Shown here: piece by piece, positions 1-10,510 of the stretch
Layout of the letters: each line of letters opens with the position of its first letter
Numbering within the stretch: position 1 is the first letter of the stretch
Assembly: GCA_039720395.1 (NCBI GenBank)
Contig: CM077820.1
Span: forward strand, 17,009,923 to 17,073,922
Direction of reading: 5' to 3'
Length of the DNA: 64,000 bases
From: Liquidambar formosana
Taxonomy: Eukaryota; Streptophyta; Magnoliopsida; Saxifragales; Altingiaceae
The notes under the pieces: generated by a model
Told to the model about the DNA's origin: nothing
The model's input: the letters and a program-made list of their open reading frames with translations, nothing else
The model's database searches: none
Translations under genes and position numbers: made by a program

Positions 1-932
1 TACTATTCTGTCCAGATTTGCATGTTAGTGTTTTTGCATGGTTTTGAGCACTGTAAGGGTGCAATAGGTGTGGTATTTGTCCTATGGCAAATAGGGCTGC
101 TTATGTCTGAAATGGCTAAATGCTTGGAGCTAATTGCGCTCAGGTAAGTGGGTGTGAAGGTGCCCCAATTCACCTTTCTTCTTAACTCATTCTCTTCTCC
201 CTATCTAGGGTTAATTTTAATACAAGTCCTATGTTTAATTAGAGGTTTCCTTAACCAACAAAATTCTAGTTTTTATTAAAGTTTCCATTTTGTGGATTTC
301 TTTCCTAAAATCAAACTTTCTATCATATTCAACTCTTTTGATCAAATAAGGAAACCTAGGGTTTTAACCATAGGTTTATATTAGGTCTTAACCCTAATTC
401 TAATCGAACTACGTGGACTTTGATCCATATATTTCGTTGCATGGTACGTAGGCGCTCTTCGTGAGGCTCAAGTCCGTTCTAAGATCCAAGCATCCTAGGT
501 TTATTTTTGTTTTGTTTTCTTTTTCTTTATTTTCTGTTTTTTTTGCTTATTATGCATGGATGGATGAATGAAATATATGATATGCATGCAATTCTTGTGA
601 TGATATACTTGCTGATTTTTGTATGGGAAAGATCTTAATTTAGCCCAAATGAACTGAGAGACCGAAAGGGTGACATGGGTGCCTATAGGCTTTGCCTAGA
701 ACCTTCCCATGTCATAACTTAGCCTCCGAATCCCCGATTTCTTTGGTTTTCAAAAGATTGGTTTTTGCCTTTCCTTTTTTTATGGAGTCATTCAAATTGT
801 TTTCCTAAAACAACCTGATTTTTAGGGTTTTCCTTGTTTCCTTTAAAAAATAAGGTGGCGACTCCTTTCATTTTTCTTTTTCAAACCCACTTTCTTTTCA
901 ATCCCTCGTGGGCCCAATTTCCGGGGTACACA
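1..932 (+). repeat. Element A 5' LTR, 3' part only
   Basis: This is collinear with 14148-15078 with small differences and ends in GGGGTACACA just before the primer binding site. It holds the U5-side portion of the LTR. The promoter part of this copy lies outside the window, so it cannot be seen whether the mosaic promoter of the 3' LTR is also present here. Confidence 0.9.
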
Positions 933-935
933 GTT

Positions 936-953
936 TGGCGACTCCACTGGGGA
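936..953 (+). other. Element A primer binding site
   Basis: TGGCGACTCCACTGGGGA lies four bases after the LTR end. It starts with TGG, the complement of a tRNA CCA tail. Tat/Ogre elements commonly use an arginine tRNA; the exact tRNA is not verified here. The same 18 bases occur at 19469-19486 in A'. Confidence 0.75.
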
Positions 954-1742
954 TTTGTGGGCTAGACTCTATAAAGTTTAAATGGGCTAGGTTAATTTCT
1001 TATGTTTAATTAAAATCAATCACATTGCATCCGCTTGATTGTATGCTTTCATTTATTGCATTGTGTGCGCAAACTCTTGCATGTTAGGATCGATGTCCCT
1101 CGATGTATCCTTGCCAACGATCGGCCTAGTCTCAACCTTGGTTTTCTTGATTCCATGTGTTGGGGCGAAAGCTATCAACCTCTCTTGCCTAGTACCCTTG
1201 GGCTTGCCCTTGGGTATATTAAATGAGTTAATCACGTACTGCTGGACCCACGCGGCGTTCCTGATGCCACATGTGGTTAGGTATAAGGATTGCTCAAGCA
1301 AGTGAAGGATCCCAGCCTACCTTTATCATTAGTCCATATAGACAGACTTGTAGGACACTACGGTCTTACCTTTATGCACCCACAATTGTTTGTAATGATG
1401 CTATGCCGTGTTTGTGGTGTGAGGCTTTATATCTTATGTCCTTAACATAGACCTTTAAACCCTAGCCTTCGTTAAGGCCATGGGTTGGAAGGAATAAATT
1501 AAGGAAGTAGGATATAAAGTTATGTTTGTGATGTGCTAGTCCTAGGGGATTAATTAAACCTAATTGAAGGACTCTATGCCCTATTCTTTAAAACATACCC
1601 TTAATCCATGACCCCTGTAAAGGTAATTGGATAAAAGGAATGAATTAATTGAACATGGTGTAGAGACCGAATTCATTAAGGAAAATATGGAGGTTTAGGA
1701 CAGATCCTTAGTCTAAAGGTTAAAACTTTTCTATCCATAGAC
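954..1742 (+). other. Element A untranslated leader
   Basis: About 0.8 kb between the primer binding site and the first gag codon. It is closely matched, in inverse orientation, by 18680-19467 of A'. Short open frames here are not shared with intact coding potential in A', so no gene is called. Confidence 0.7.
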
Positions 1743-4700
1743 GTGCTGGCTTGGATCCGCAATCCACAAGGGCGCCTAGTGAGTGTTGAGTCCACCCATC
1801 AGACAGACATGGCCGACGAAAGAACTAGTGAGGGGCACTTCGACCTTGAGGCTTGCCTGAAAGCCATCATGGCCAAGCTTGATCATACCGCCGAGACATC
1901 CGATACCGCAATGAAAATGGCTCAAGAGAACCAACAGAAGATGGCGGATCTTGAACAAAATGGCTCTAAGGCCCATTCCTCGGGTATACCTCATGGGGCT
2001 GGCACCGAAGAGGGACCTCAATCCAATGAGAACACCAAGACAAGGGGGGAAAGTAGCTCGAAACCTGAGGTCACCGACCTAGAAGGGGAAGCCAAGGGGA
2101 AAGGTACTAGCAGTGATTCCGTGTTAGCTAGCAAGGTAGAAGCTTTGGAGAGAACCATAAAAGGGATTCGCAGGGCTGATGACATGGTCGACGTTCGGAC
2201 TCTATCCCTGTTTCCAACGGCTCGTATTCCACTACAATTCAAGATGCCGGAGTTAGAAAAGTTCGATGGGACGGGTTGCCCTAAGACTCATTTGAAGATG
2301 TACGTGCGAGCTATGCACCCTCGAGGGGCTACTGACTAGCTTTTAGCTCAAATGTTCCATGAAACCTTGGCCACTTCTGCTTTGAAATGGTTCTTATCCT
2401 TGGATGAGAATAGAACCCGGACTTGGGAAGACATATGCAATGAGTTTTCAGAGCACTACAAGTATAACACAGAGGTGGACGTTACTCGAAGGGACCTAGA
2501 AACTACCAAGCAAGGGGCTCATGAAACTTTCTCCGCTTACATTACAAGGTGGAGACAAAAGGCGTCGAGAATGACGGATAGGCCGAATGAGGAGGACCAA
2601 ATTCAGTTAGTGGTTAAGAACCTGCTGCCCGTGTATCACAAGCACCTATTTGCCCACTATTTCCCAAATTTCAAAGCTCTCATTGGGGCTGGCACGCAGG
2701 TTGAAGATGCTATCAATGATGGGACAATCAAGACTGAGGAAGTGAGGAATCGCAAGACAAACTTTATTGGGAAGAACAATGCCGAGGTCAACACCATAAC
2801 TCAACCAATCCAACCCTTTTCTCTCAATGATGTCAACCCACCTCGCCAATTCACTGACCTATTCATGCCACTCGAAAGAGTCCTTGAAAAGCTCATAAGT
2901 CGTGACCTATTGAAGCCACTCGACCCAAGACCTCCACCAAATCCCTTACCCAAGAGCTATAATGAGAATGAGTACTGCAAGTACCACCAATCCAAAGGCC
3001 ATGCCACCAATCGTTGTATTCGCCTTCGCCACCAAGTCCAAGACCTCATTGACAAGCAAGTCATTTCATCACCAACCCGTCCAAATGTCACCCGTAATCC
3101 TCTCCCATCACACAACAACACACCCCCACCTAACACCATAAATGCCATTGGGGTTGAATCCTCTCGCCCTCGCCATCCCATAAGACAATACACTCCGCTC
3201 CCCATGACCTTAACCCGTCTCTTCATCATTTGCCGCAATAACAGCCTTATCATGCCATTTCCACCAAAGCCAAGACCATCAACCCCTCACCAATATTGCC
3301 AATACCATCGTGCACCCGGCCATGACACCGAGGCTTGTTTTATACTAAAGAAGATCATCCAAGACCTCATTGACCAAAAGGTTTTGTTGTTGCCAAAGAA
3401 ATCTGTCCAACAAGAGCTGAAAGAAAGATATGAAGCAAGGGATCCTCAGGTTGGCCTATTAGGTGAAGCGTCGGGGAAATATGATTACTATGTGCTGTAC
3501 TCAAGCCCAAGTCCGATATCAGATGAGCCGATAGTCCCTTCAGGTTGGGATGACTTGCCGACAGAGATGGAGAGCATCGACATGATAGAATGGGATGACT
3601 TGATGAATGACTCCGAGGAAGTCCATGACATATGGGCTAGCGATGATGAGTTGGACCATATAACCAGAGGGGGTCGTCATTTCAAGCCCCCCCACCTAGA
3701 ATCTGAAAATCCGTTGGAAGATTTGGAAGGGCAGAGGCGTCCTAGCTTGCAAGAAGAAGAGGATGAAGTGCTTAGGCAGCTGAAGAAGACCAATGCCAAC
3801 ATTACTATTTGGGGCTTGCTCATGGCCTCGCATAAGCACAGACAGACCGTGTTGAAACTGTTGAATCAGATACAAGTGCCTGTTGACACATCCCCCGAGG
3901 GATTGGTACATTTGGTGAATCCAACTCCCAAGAACTCAACCATCGTGTTCACCGATGTAGACCTACCTAAAAGCGGGCCGAGCCATTCTCAAGCTCTCTA
4001 TGTGACCGTTGACACTATGGGGAAGAGGGTTCCCACCGTTCTTATCGACAATGGGTCCGCACTGAATGTGTGTCCTCTCCGAACTGCCACTGTTTTGGGT
4101 TTGGGACCCACTGATTTCACGCCATCTGGGCAGACCGTAAGAACTTAGGACAACACCCGCCGAGAAGTAATAGGGGTAGTTACTTTGCCTCTTATCATGG
4201 GACCCACTGAATTTAGGGAGGAATTCCAAGTGTTGGATGTGCCGTCATGTTTCAACTTGCTGTTAGGCCGACCTTGGATCCATCCTGCTGGGGCTGTGCC
4301 ATCTTCACTCCATCAAAAGGTGAAGTTTCCTTATGAAGGAGCCATAGTAACGCTTCAAGGGGACTATGAATTGAAACTCACAGGTGTGCCTATATGTGAG
4401 ATACAACCTGAATCAGCAGCGATACCGCTATCTGGGTTTGATTATGTCCAATGCATTGAGAAAGAGCTGAATGAATCATCACGCCATTACTCTTCTATAA
4501 AGCAGTACATCCCATATACTTTTTATCCAAGTTCCGACCCAGCCGTGGCAGATAAAAGTTTTGGTGATAGATACTTCACAGAAGGGCCGAATCCTCAAAG
4601 TTTGACAAGTTGGTACTACTCTATCCAAGATCTATATGGAAGCTTGAAAGAGGAAGACTGGGCAGAGAACCTTGATGCGGGGGCTATGACTGAAATGTTC

Positions 4701-4862
4701 CAAGACATGATCCTCACCGTAGAAGACTCGACCATTGAAGAACTCCAGGGTTCATCCATTAGCCATGCTACTGTGCCATTCCTGAATTGGTACCTTGAAT
4801 GTGGTGTCATTGCGGAGATCCATGAAGAAGAAGACCTTGGCCTACCTGATAGCAGCTTGTAG
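1743..4862 (+). pseudogene. Element A gag-protease polyprotein, two in-frame stops
   Basis: One reading frame of 1039 codons runs from ATG 1743 to TAG 4860-4862. It is interrupted only by TAG at 2337-2339 (codon 199) and TAG at 4146-4148 (codon 802). The retrotransposon gag (capsid-like) region lies around 2230-2720. Two zinc-knuckle-like motifs of the form C-x2-H-x4-H-x4-C follow, at 2976-3017 and 3297-3338. The aspartic protease active site is IDNGSA, with its Asp at 4047-4049; a DNG instead of DTG/DSG is seen in many plant Tat proteins. The first stop is a point change relative to A', where the codon is GAG. The second replaces an expected aromatic codon just after the protease core. Gag packages the RNA and the protease would cleave the polyprotein. 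Confidence 0.85.
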
Positions 4863-5029
4863 GTGTCTTAGTTTAGTAATATTTCCCTAATTCAATAAGA
4901 TGTATCTACTTTACTCACTTTGTGGAGTCATAGTATTGATACAGATTTGTTTGTTTTCCTTCTTTCTTTTGTGTGTCATTCCCATTATTCCTAGTCAATA
5001 AAGTGTGCTTTCTTTCTCTATATATGCAG
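4859..5029 (+). other. Predicted intron between gag-pro and pol of element A
   Basis: The donor GTAGGT begins at 4859 and the acceptor TATATATGCAG ends at 5029 (171 nt). Splicing removes the TAG at 4860-4862 and joins TT (4857-4858) to T (5030). This puts the upstream frame exactly in phase with the pol ATG at 5049. Ogre elements are known to splice an intron near this position, so both sequence and lineage support it. No transcript evidence is available here. Confidence 0.6.
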
Positions 5030-5048
5030 TGTCTCTTTTCTCTCCTCT

Positions 5049-8000
5049 ATGGATATTTATGGCATGGATATAGATCCTAGGAACGATGTCCCCCCGGAGC
5101 TCGTTGAGCAAAGGAAAAGGGGCGTCACCGAACCTAATATGGATGAATTGGAATCAATCAACTTAGGGACGAATGAATTGCCAAGAATAGTTAAAATTGG
5201 GAAAACCCTCTCCCCCGTTGAAAAAGAAAAGATGATCTCCCTCTTGAAAGCCAACATTATGGCTTTTGCATGGTCTTATGAAGACATGCCTGGCATCGAC
5301 CCCGATATTGTGCAACACTATATCCCCACTAATTCCCTAAAGAAGCCGGTAAAGCAGAAACTCAGAAGATTAAAACCAGAATGGGCTCTAAAAGTAAAAG
5401 AAGAGGTAACTAAACAACTAGACGCGGGTTTCCTCCAAGTTGTGGAGTACCCCGAATGGTTGTCAAATATAGTGCATGTGCCTAAAAAAGATGGGAAAGT
5501 AAGGATGTGTGTCGATTTCCGAGATCTCAACGCTGCGAGCCCTAAGGATGACTTCCCTTTACCCCATATCGACCTGTTGGTGGATAGTACAGTGGGACAT
5601 GCACTCCTCTCCTTCATGGACGGATTCTCCGGGTATAACCAGATAAAGATGGCGCCTCAAGACATGGAGAAAACAGCCTTTATCATGCAATGGGGAACGT
5701 ACTGTTACAAGGTAATGCCTTTTGGCTTAAGAAACGCTGGGGCTACTTACCAAAGAGCAGCTACGACCTTATTGCATGATATGATCCATAAGGAAGTCGA
5801 GGTTTATGTCGATGATATGATCGTAAAGTCCGTGGATAGAGAAGGGCATTTCAAGGCACTAGAGAAATTCCTAGAGCGAGCAAAAAAGTACAATCTCCGT
5901 CTCAACCCACAGAAGTGCGCTTTTGGTATCACTGCAGGCAAGTTATTGGGGTTTCTGATCACTCAGAGAGGTATCGAAGTGGACCCAGGGAAGATAAAAG
6001 CTATTGTGGAGATGGAGCCGCCTAGCACTGAGAAGCAGATCCGGGGTTTTCTGGGAAGAGTTCAATACATAAGCCGATTCATTGCCAACTTGACCATGGT
6101 TTGCGAACCAATCTTCAAATTGCTTAAGAAAGGTGTGCCAAAAGTATGGAACGAAGAATGCCAAGAGGCCTTTGAGACCATTAAGAGATACTTGAGCAAT
6201 CCTCCAATCTTAGTTCCCCCACGGCAAGGTGCGCCGCTTTTGTTATACTTAACGGTCACCGAAACCGCGACGGGAGCTTTGTTAGCTCAATATCTCGAAG
6301 GATCTACAAAGGAGAATGCCATTTATTACTTAAGCAAGAAAATGACAGACTATGAAGTGAAGTACAATGCAATTGAAAAGGCTTGTGTGGCACTAGTATG
6401 GGCGACGCAGAAACTCCGGCACTACATGATGTCCTTCGAAGTGTTCTTGATAAGTCGCATGGACCCGTTGAAGTACCTGGTAGGAAGGCCAGTATTGTCA
6501 TTCAGAACTGCTCGATGGTCAATTCTCCTCAATGAATTCGACATCGAGTACGTGAATCAGAAGTCTATCAAGGGAAGCGTCATCGCAGACTACCTAGCCA
6601 GCTGTCCGGTGTCATCATCCGCTCCGTTCAACGATCAATTCCCAGATGAGGACGTGCTAGAGATTGGTAGAAAAACTTGGAGAGTATACTTCGATGGGGC
6701 AGCCAATAAGAAAGGTTATGGGATAGGAGTCCTGCTGGTCTCACCCGAAGAGGCATTTACACCGTTGGCGGTCAAGTTAGGGTTCGAAGCTACCAACAAC
6801 ATTGCCGAGTATGAGGCCTGTATCCTAGCACTGGAAGCGGCACTTGAATTGGGGATCAAAGAATTAGAAGTGTTCGGGGACTCGGCGCTAATCATCTGTC
6901 AGATAAAAGGGGAATGGAAAACTCGAGATGAGAAGCTGCTACCCTACCATGCCTACCTGGAAGCTCTAACCAAGGAGTTCTCAGAGATAGAATTTAACTA
7001 CCTTTCAAGGAACAAGAACCAGTTCGCCGATGCCTTGGCGACCCTAGCATCCATGGTGGAGATACCTGAAGGGGGAAATGTGAAGCCGTTGGTGATAGAA
7101 TGCCGAGACAAGCCTGTGTACTGTTGTGCAATCCGAGGAGGAGAGGTAAATGATGGCCGTCCGTGGTTCCATGACATAAAGAAGTTCATTGAAGAAAGGG
7201 AACACCCAGAAGGAGCATCTCGTATCGATAGAAAAACCCTAAGGCGGTTGGCGAGTCACTATGTACTTTGTGGAGGAAAGGTATATCGGAGATCATACGA
7301 CGGGATCCACCTGCTGTGTGTCACCGAGGAGGAAGCCGAGCATCTGATTAAAGAAATCCATGAAGGGACAGGGGCTCCGCATATGAATGGCTATATGTTG
7401 GCTAAGAAAATCATGAGGTTAGGCTATTATTGGTCTACCATGGAAAGGGACTGCCACACACATGTCAAGAAGTGCCACAAATGCCAACTGTTCGCCAGTG
7501 GACAACATTTGCCTTCTATGCCTTTAACGAGTATGTCATCACCTTGGCCATTCGCGGTATGGGGGATAGATATCATCTGACAGATCAAGCCAAAGGCATC
7601 AAATGGGCATGAATACATCCTGGTCGCCATCGACTACTTCACTAAGTGGGTGGAAGCAGCGTCCTTCAAGACCTTGAATTCCAAGAAGGTAGCACAGTTC
7701 ATACAGCACAGCATCATCTATCGATATGGGGTACCGCATGAAGTTATCTCAGACAATGGCCAGCACTTTCAGAAAGAAACCCATGAGCTCTTGCAAAAGT
7801 ATGGCATAGCCCACCATCTGTCGTCACCATACCGTCCTCAGACTAATGGAGCAGTGGAAGCAGCTAACAAGAACATCAAGAAGATACTACAGAAGACTGC
7901 GGACTCACACACAAACTGGCATGAGAAGTTGCCATTGGCTCTATGGGGTTACAGAACATCAATAAGGTCGTCAATAGGGGCTACCCCTTATTCTCTAGTT

Positions 8001-8408
8001 TATGGAATGGAGGCCGTGTTGCCAGTTGAATTGGAAGTTCCTTCACTAAGAGTTGCCGTGGAGAGCCAGATAACAGAAGTGGACTGGGTTAAGAGCCGCT
8101 ATGATGAGTTAGCTTTGCTGGATGAAAGGCATTTAAGGGCGCTGTATCATGTTCAAGGGTATCAACGGAGAGTTGCCAGAGCATTCAACAAGCATGTCAA
8201 AGATCGAGGTCTAAAGAAAGGGGATGTAGTGCTGAAAGAAATCAGAGCTCCAGTGTTCGATCCGCGGGGAAAATTCAAGCCAAGTTGGGGTGGGCCATAC
8301 ATTATCAAAGAGATATTGCCAGTAGGGGCTGTTCGCCTCATGGATTTAGATGGAATTGAGTTCGCTCGTCCAACTAATTTGGATCAATTGAAGAAATATC
8401 ATGTTTGA
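5049..8408 (+). pseudogene. Element A pol: RT, RNase H, second RNase H, integrase; one in-frame stop
   Basis: One frame of 1119 codons is broken only by TGA at 7578-7580 (codon 844), next to the first integrase Asp. Reverse transcriptase carries YVDD at about residue 253 (5805-5816). The first RNase H (about 6220-6600) looks degenerate: the usual first Asp position reads LTVTET. A second, archaeal-type RNase H follows at about 6678-7060 with FDGA, AEYEA, GDSA and FADAL, so all four acidic positions are present. Integrase has an HHCC-like finger near 7355-7490, Asp at 7569-7571, Asp at 7752-7754 in SDNG and Glu at 7857-7859. A C-terminal domain with WGGPY ends at TGA 8406-8408. If 4859-5029 is spliced out, pol is translated in frame behind gag-pro. 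The stop is a likely GGA to TGA change. Confidence 0.9.
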
Positions 8409-8489
8409 AGCCTGCTAGGTTGAAAACCCGTAAGGGCGGCCTAGGCAAAAGTTAAGGCATGAGAACTACGTAAGACCTGATTCTCTATT

Positions 8490-8572
8490 CAAAAAAAAAG
8501 AAACAAAAAGAAAGAAAAAAAAAAAGAAAAAAAAAGAAAGAAGAAAGAAGAAAAAAAACAGAAGAAAAAATC
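8490..8572 (+). repeat. A-rich low-complexity tract after pol
   Basis: This is a purine tract of A runs broken by single G or C, just after the pol stop. It could mark slippage-prone DNA or a relic poly(A) region; no function is claimed. Confidence 0.6.
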
Positions 8573-8737
8573 ATGGAGATACGTAGGCAACCCATAAAGT
8601 TACCTTGGGTACGGTCTAAATCAAACAAGAAAATCCCAAATTTGATTTATTATTGGCAATTTATTCAAAACTAAAATTGATTGACATAGCAATTCATTGG
8701 TATTAAGTAAAAGAACTGTAAAAATGCCATAAATATC

Positions 8738-10027
8738 CTATTCTATTTTCTTGAGCCTCTTTGCAGCTCGCTCCTCAGCTTTCTTCTTCTCTCTTTCATG
8801 TCTTCTTTTCTTCCTCAAGTCATGTTCATAAGCTGCTGTCACTACTTCCATAATATCTTCTCTGCAAGATCCAAGTTCGTTGTTCTTGATAAGTCCAAAA
8901 ATCCTTTCTCTTCGAGTAGTCTCTCTCTCACCTAAATTGCTTTTCAACCATTCCTTATACTCGGGGCTCATCATATATGGACCATCAGTATTCGTAACTT
9001 GGGTTAGTATCAACTTGCTAGGCCATCGGTCCTTCGCCCAAGTCACTACAGAAAGACCCGCGGGCACCACAGGATAGTCACTTTTCAAGGAAGTGGGTAT
9101 GGTTTGCATGGCGCCCATCTGACGCAGAACCCTTGAAGGCCAATAGAAGGAAGTAGACCTCAGTCCTATGAGTCTCACCATGGCGCATCCAGAAGTCCGC
9201 AGAAGCACCTAGTCACTGCAGCCCCATATGAATACAAACCACTTGACATTCCTCCAAGAAAGGGTTTGGTAGTAACCTAGCCAATCTCTCAATGAAAATT
9301 GCCCAGGTAATTCAATGCGGCGAAGGCAGTAATGCTGGGGCTTGTATGGTGTAATGGCAACTGGTGACAAGAAATTCAGTTTTTCAAGCAACCACATCTG
9401 CAGTAGAATGGGGCTACCTCCTAAAGGAACCTTTGGTTCCTCATGAGTTTTATCCAAGCCATTCAGGGTTTCAGCTAGCACCATGGGAATCAAGTTATGG
9501 CCCTTGGCAAGGAGAGGAATCAAGTCACAGATTTGAACGGGAACATGTGGAGTACCAGTGGAAATAAGAAAACAACCAATGAGGCAAAAGGCAAGTGCAT
9601 GCTTAATAGGAAAGGTAAAATTCAGAATACCTTTACTATCACAAGCTAAAAAAGAGGTTGCCAATTTCATCAAGTCTACCATATGGTCCTTTACAAACGT
9701 AGAGGCATATTGTGAGTGAATCCCAAGTAGATTGGAGAAAGAAGTAAGAAAGCTTGGGCGAGGAGTAGGGAGAATGAAAGGACCTACCGTTGAAACTCCA
9801 TACAATGCACAGAATTCCTCCATGGTTGGGCACAGTTCTTCATAGTTGAAGCGGAACACATGAACTTGAGGATCCCAAAAATATGTAGCAGCAGTCAAGA
9901 GGTTCGTTTCAAGCCTCACATGCCTCAAGGAGAGCAATGGATCCAAGCCAAAGCACTTGAACTCAGATTTTGCTTCAGCACTCATAACTCTCAAAAACCC
10001 TCCTAAAAATTTGTCTAGAGCCTCCAT
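8738..10027 (-). pseudogene. Antisense plant-mobile-domain-like ORF of element A, one internal stop
   Basis: The frame starts at ATG 10027 and runs 429 codons, interrupted only by TAG at 9209-9211 (codon 273). The protein resembles the plant mobile domain/DUF7745-type family: an N-terminal segment with LLTAATYFWDP and a PTMEEFCALYG motif, then a long helical body and a W-rich segment at the break. The C terminus (about the last 40 residues) is highly charged with K/R/E, looks coiled-coil and contains basic clusters like nuclear localisation signals. Extra ORFs antisense to gag-pol are known from Tat-lineage elements, and plant mobile domains occur in host proteins such as MAIN/MAIL1 and in transposons. 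Its function here is unknown; it shares no motif with the retroviral enzymes. The family call is by pattern only. Confidence 0.65.
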
Positions 10028-10075
10028 AATTTCTAATGAATGAATACAAGTAGGTTTAGGAACCTCTTGGATGTG

Positions 10076-10083
10076 TTTTTATA
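10076..10083 (-). promoter_or_regulatory. TATA box for the antisense ORF
   Basis: On the minus strand this reads TATAAAAA, inside CCTATAAAAACAC, about 50 bases before the ATG at 10027. A start site 30 bases downstream would leave a short leader of roughly 20 nt. No other TATA-like element lies between it and the ORF. This supports independent antisense transcription, but no expression data are available. Confidence 0.5.
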
Positions 10084-10173
10084 GGGAAAAGGTCACAAAT
10101 CCAAGTTCAAATAGGAAAAAACCCATCAGAATAGGAAGTTTCCTATTCAAAATGGGATTTCCGCTTCGGGCTC

Positions 10174-10225
10174 GGGTAACCACCCAGGCCTGGGCGGCTA
10201 GCCTCCCGAGGCCTGGTGGTCACCC
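10174..10225. repeat. GC-rich palindrome upstream of the antisense promoter
   Basis: Arms 10174-10191 and 10209-10225 pair with one mismatch and one bulged C around a 17-nt loop containing GGCGGCTAGCC. Flanking DNA is AT-rich. The same words (ACCACCCA, GGCGGCTAGCC, GTGGTCACCC) build the larger palindrome at 21417-21496 in the LTR of A'. Confidence 0.75.
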
Positions 10226-10510
10226 AAGCCACTTTGTTTTGGTTTTGCTTCTCGCTTTGTCTCACCTTGACGCGTGATCAAACCTCCTTCCAAATGAGAT
10301 ATTCAACACTTTTTGAGCTTAAAATCAATCAAATTCCATCTTGAAATCAATTCCTTGAATTGATTTTATATTCAAAAGGGTTGAATATATTTCCCCTGTG
10401 CCATGCCAACTCAAGTGACAATGTGTTAAGACACTTTCCTCTTGCACCATGCTTGTTTAATCTTGATAAATTGATCATATATCCTCATGTCAAATCTTGA
10501 TTTTTCATCT
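10226..10510. other. Non-coding spacer in element A
   Basis: AT-rich sequence between the palindrome and the tandem array. It contains scattered words like TTGAATATA that resemble half-units of the array, but no ordered repeat and no gene. Confidence 0.5.

Noticed and set aside
1039..1305. Open frames on both strands in the leader of element A
   Set aside because: They overlap each other, lie between primer binding site and gag, and are not kept intact in the A' leader.
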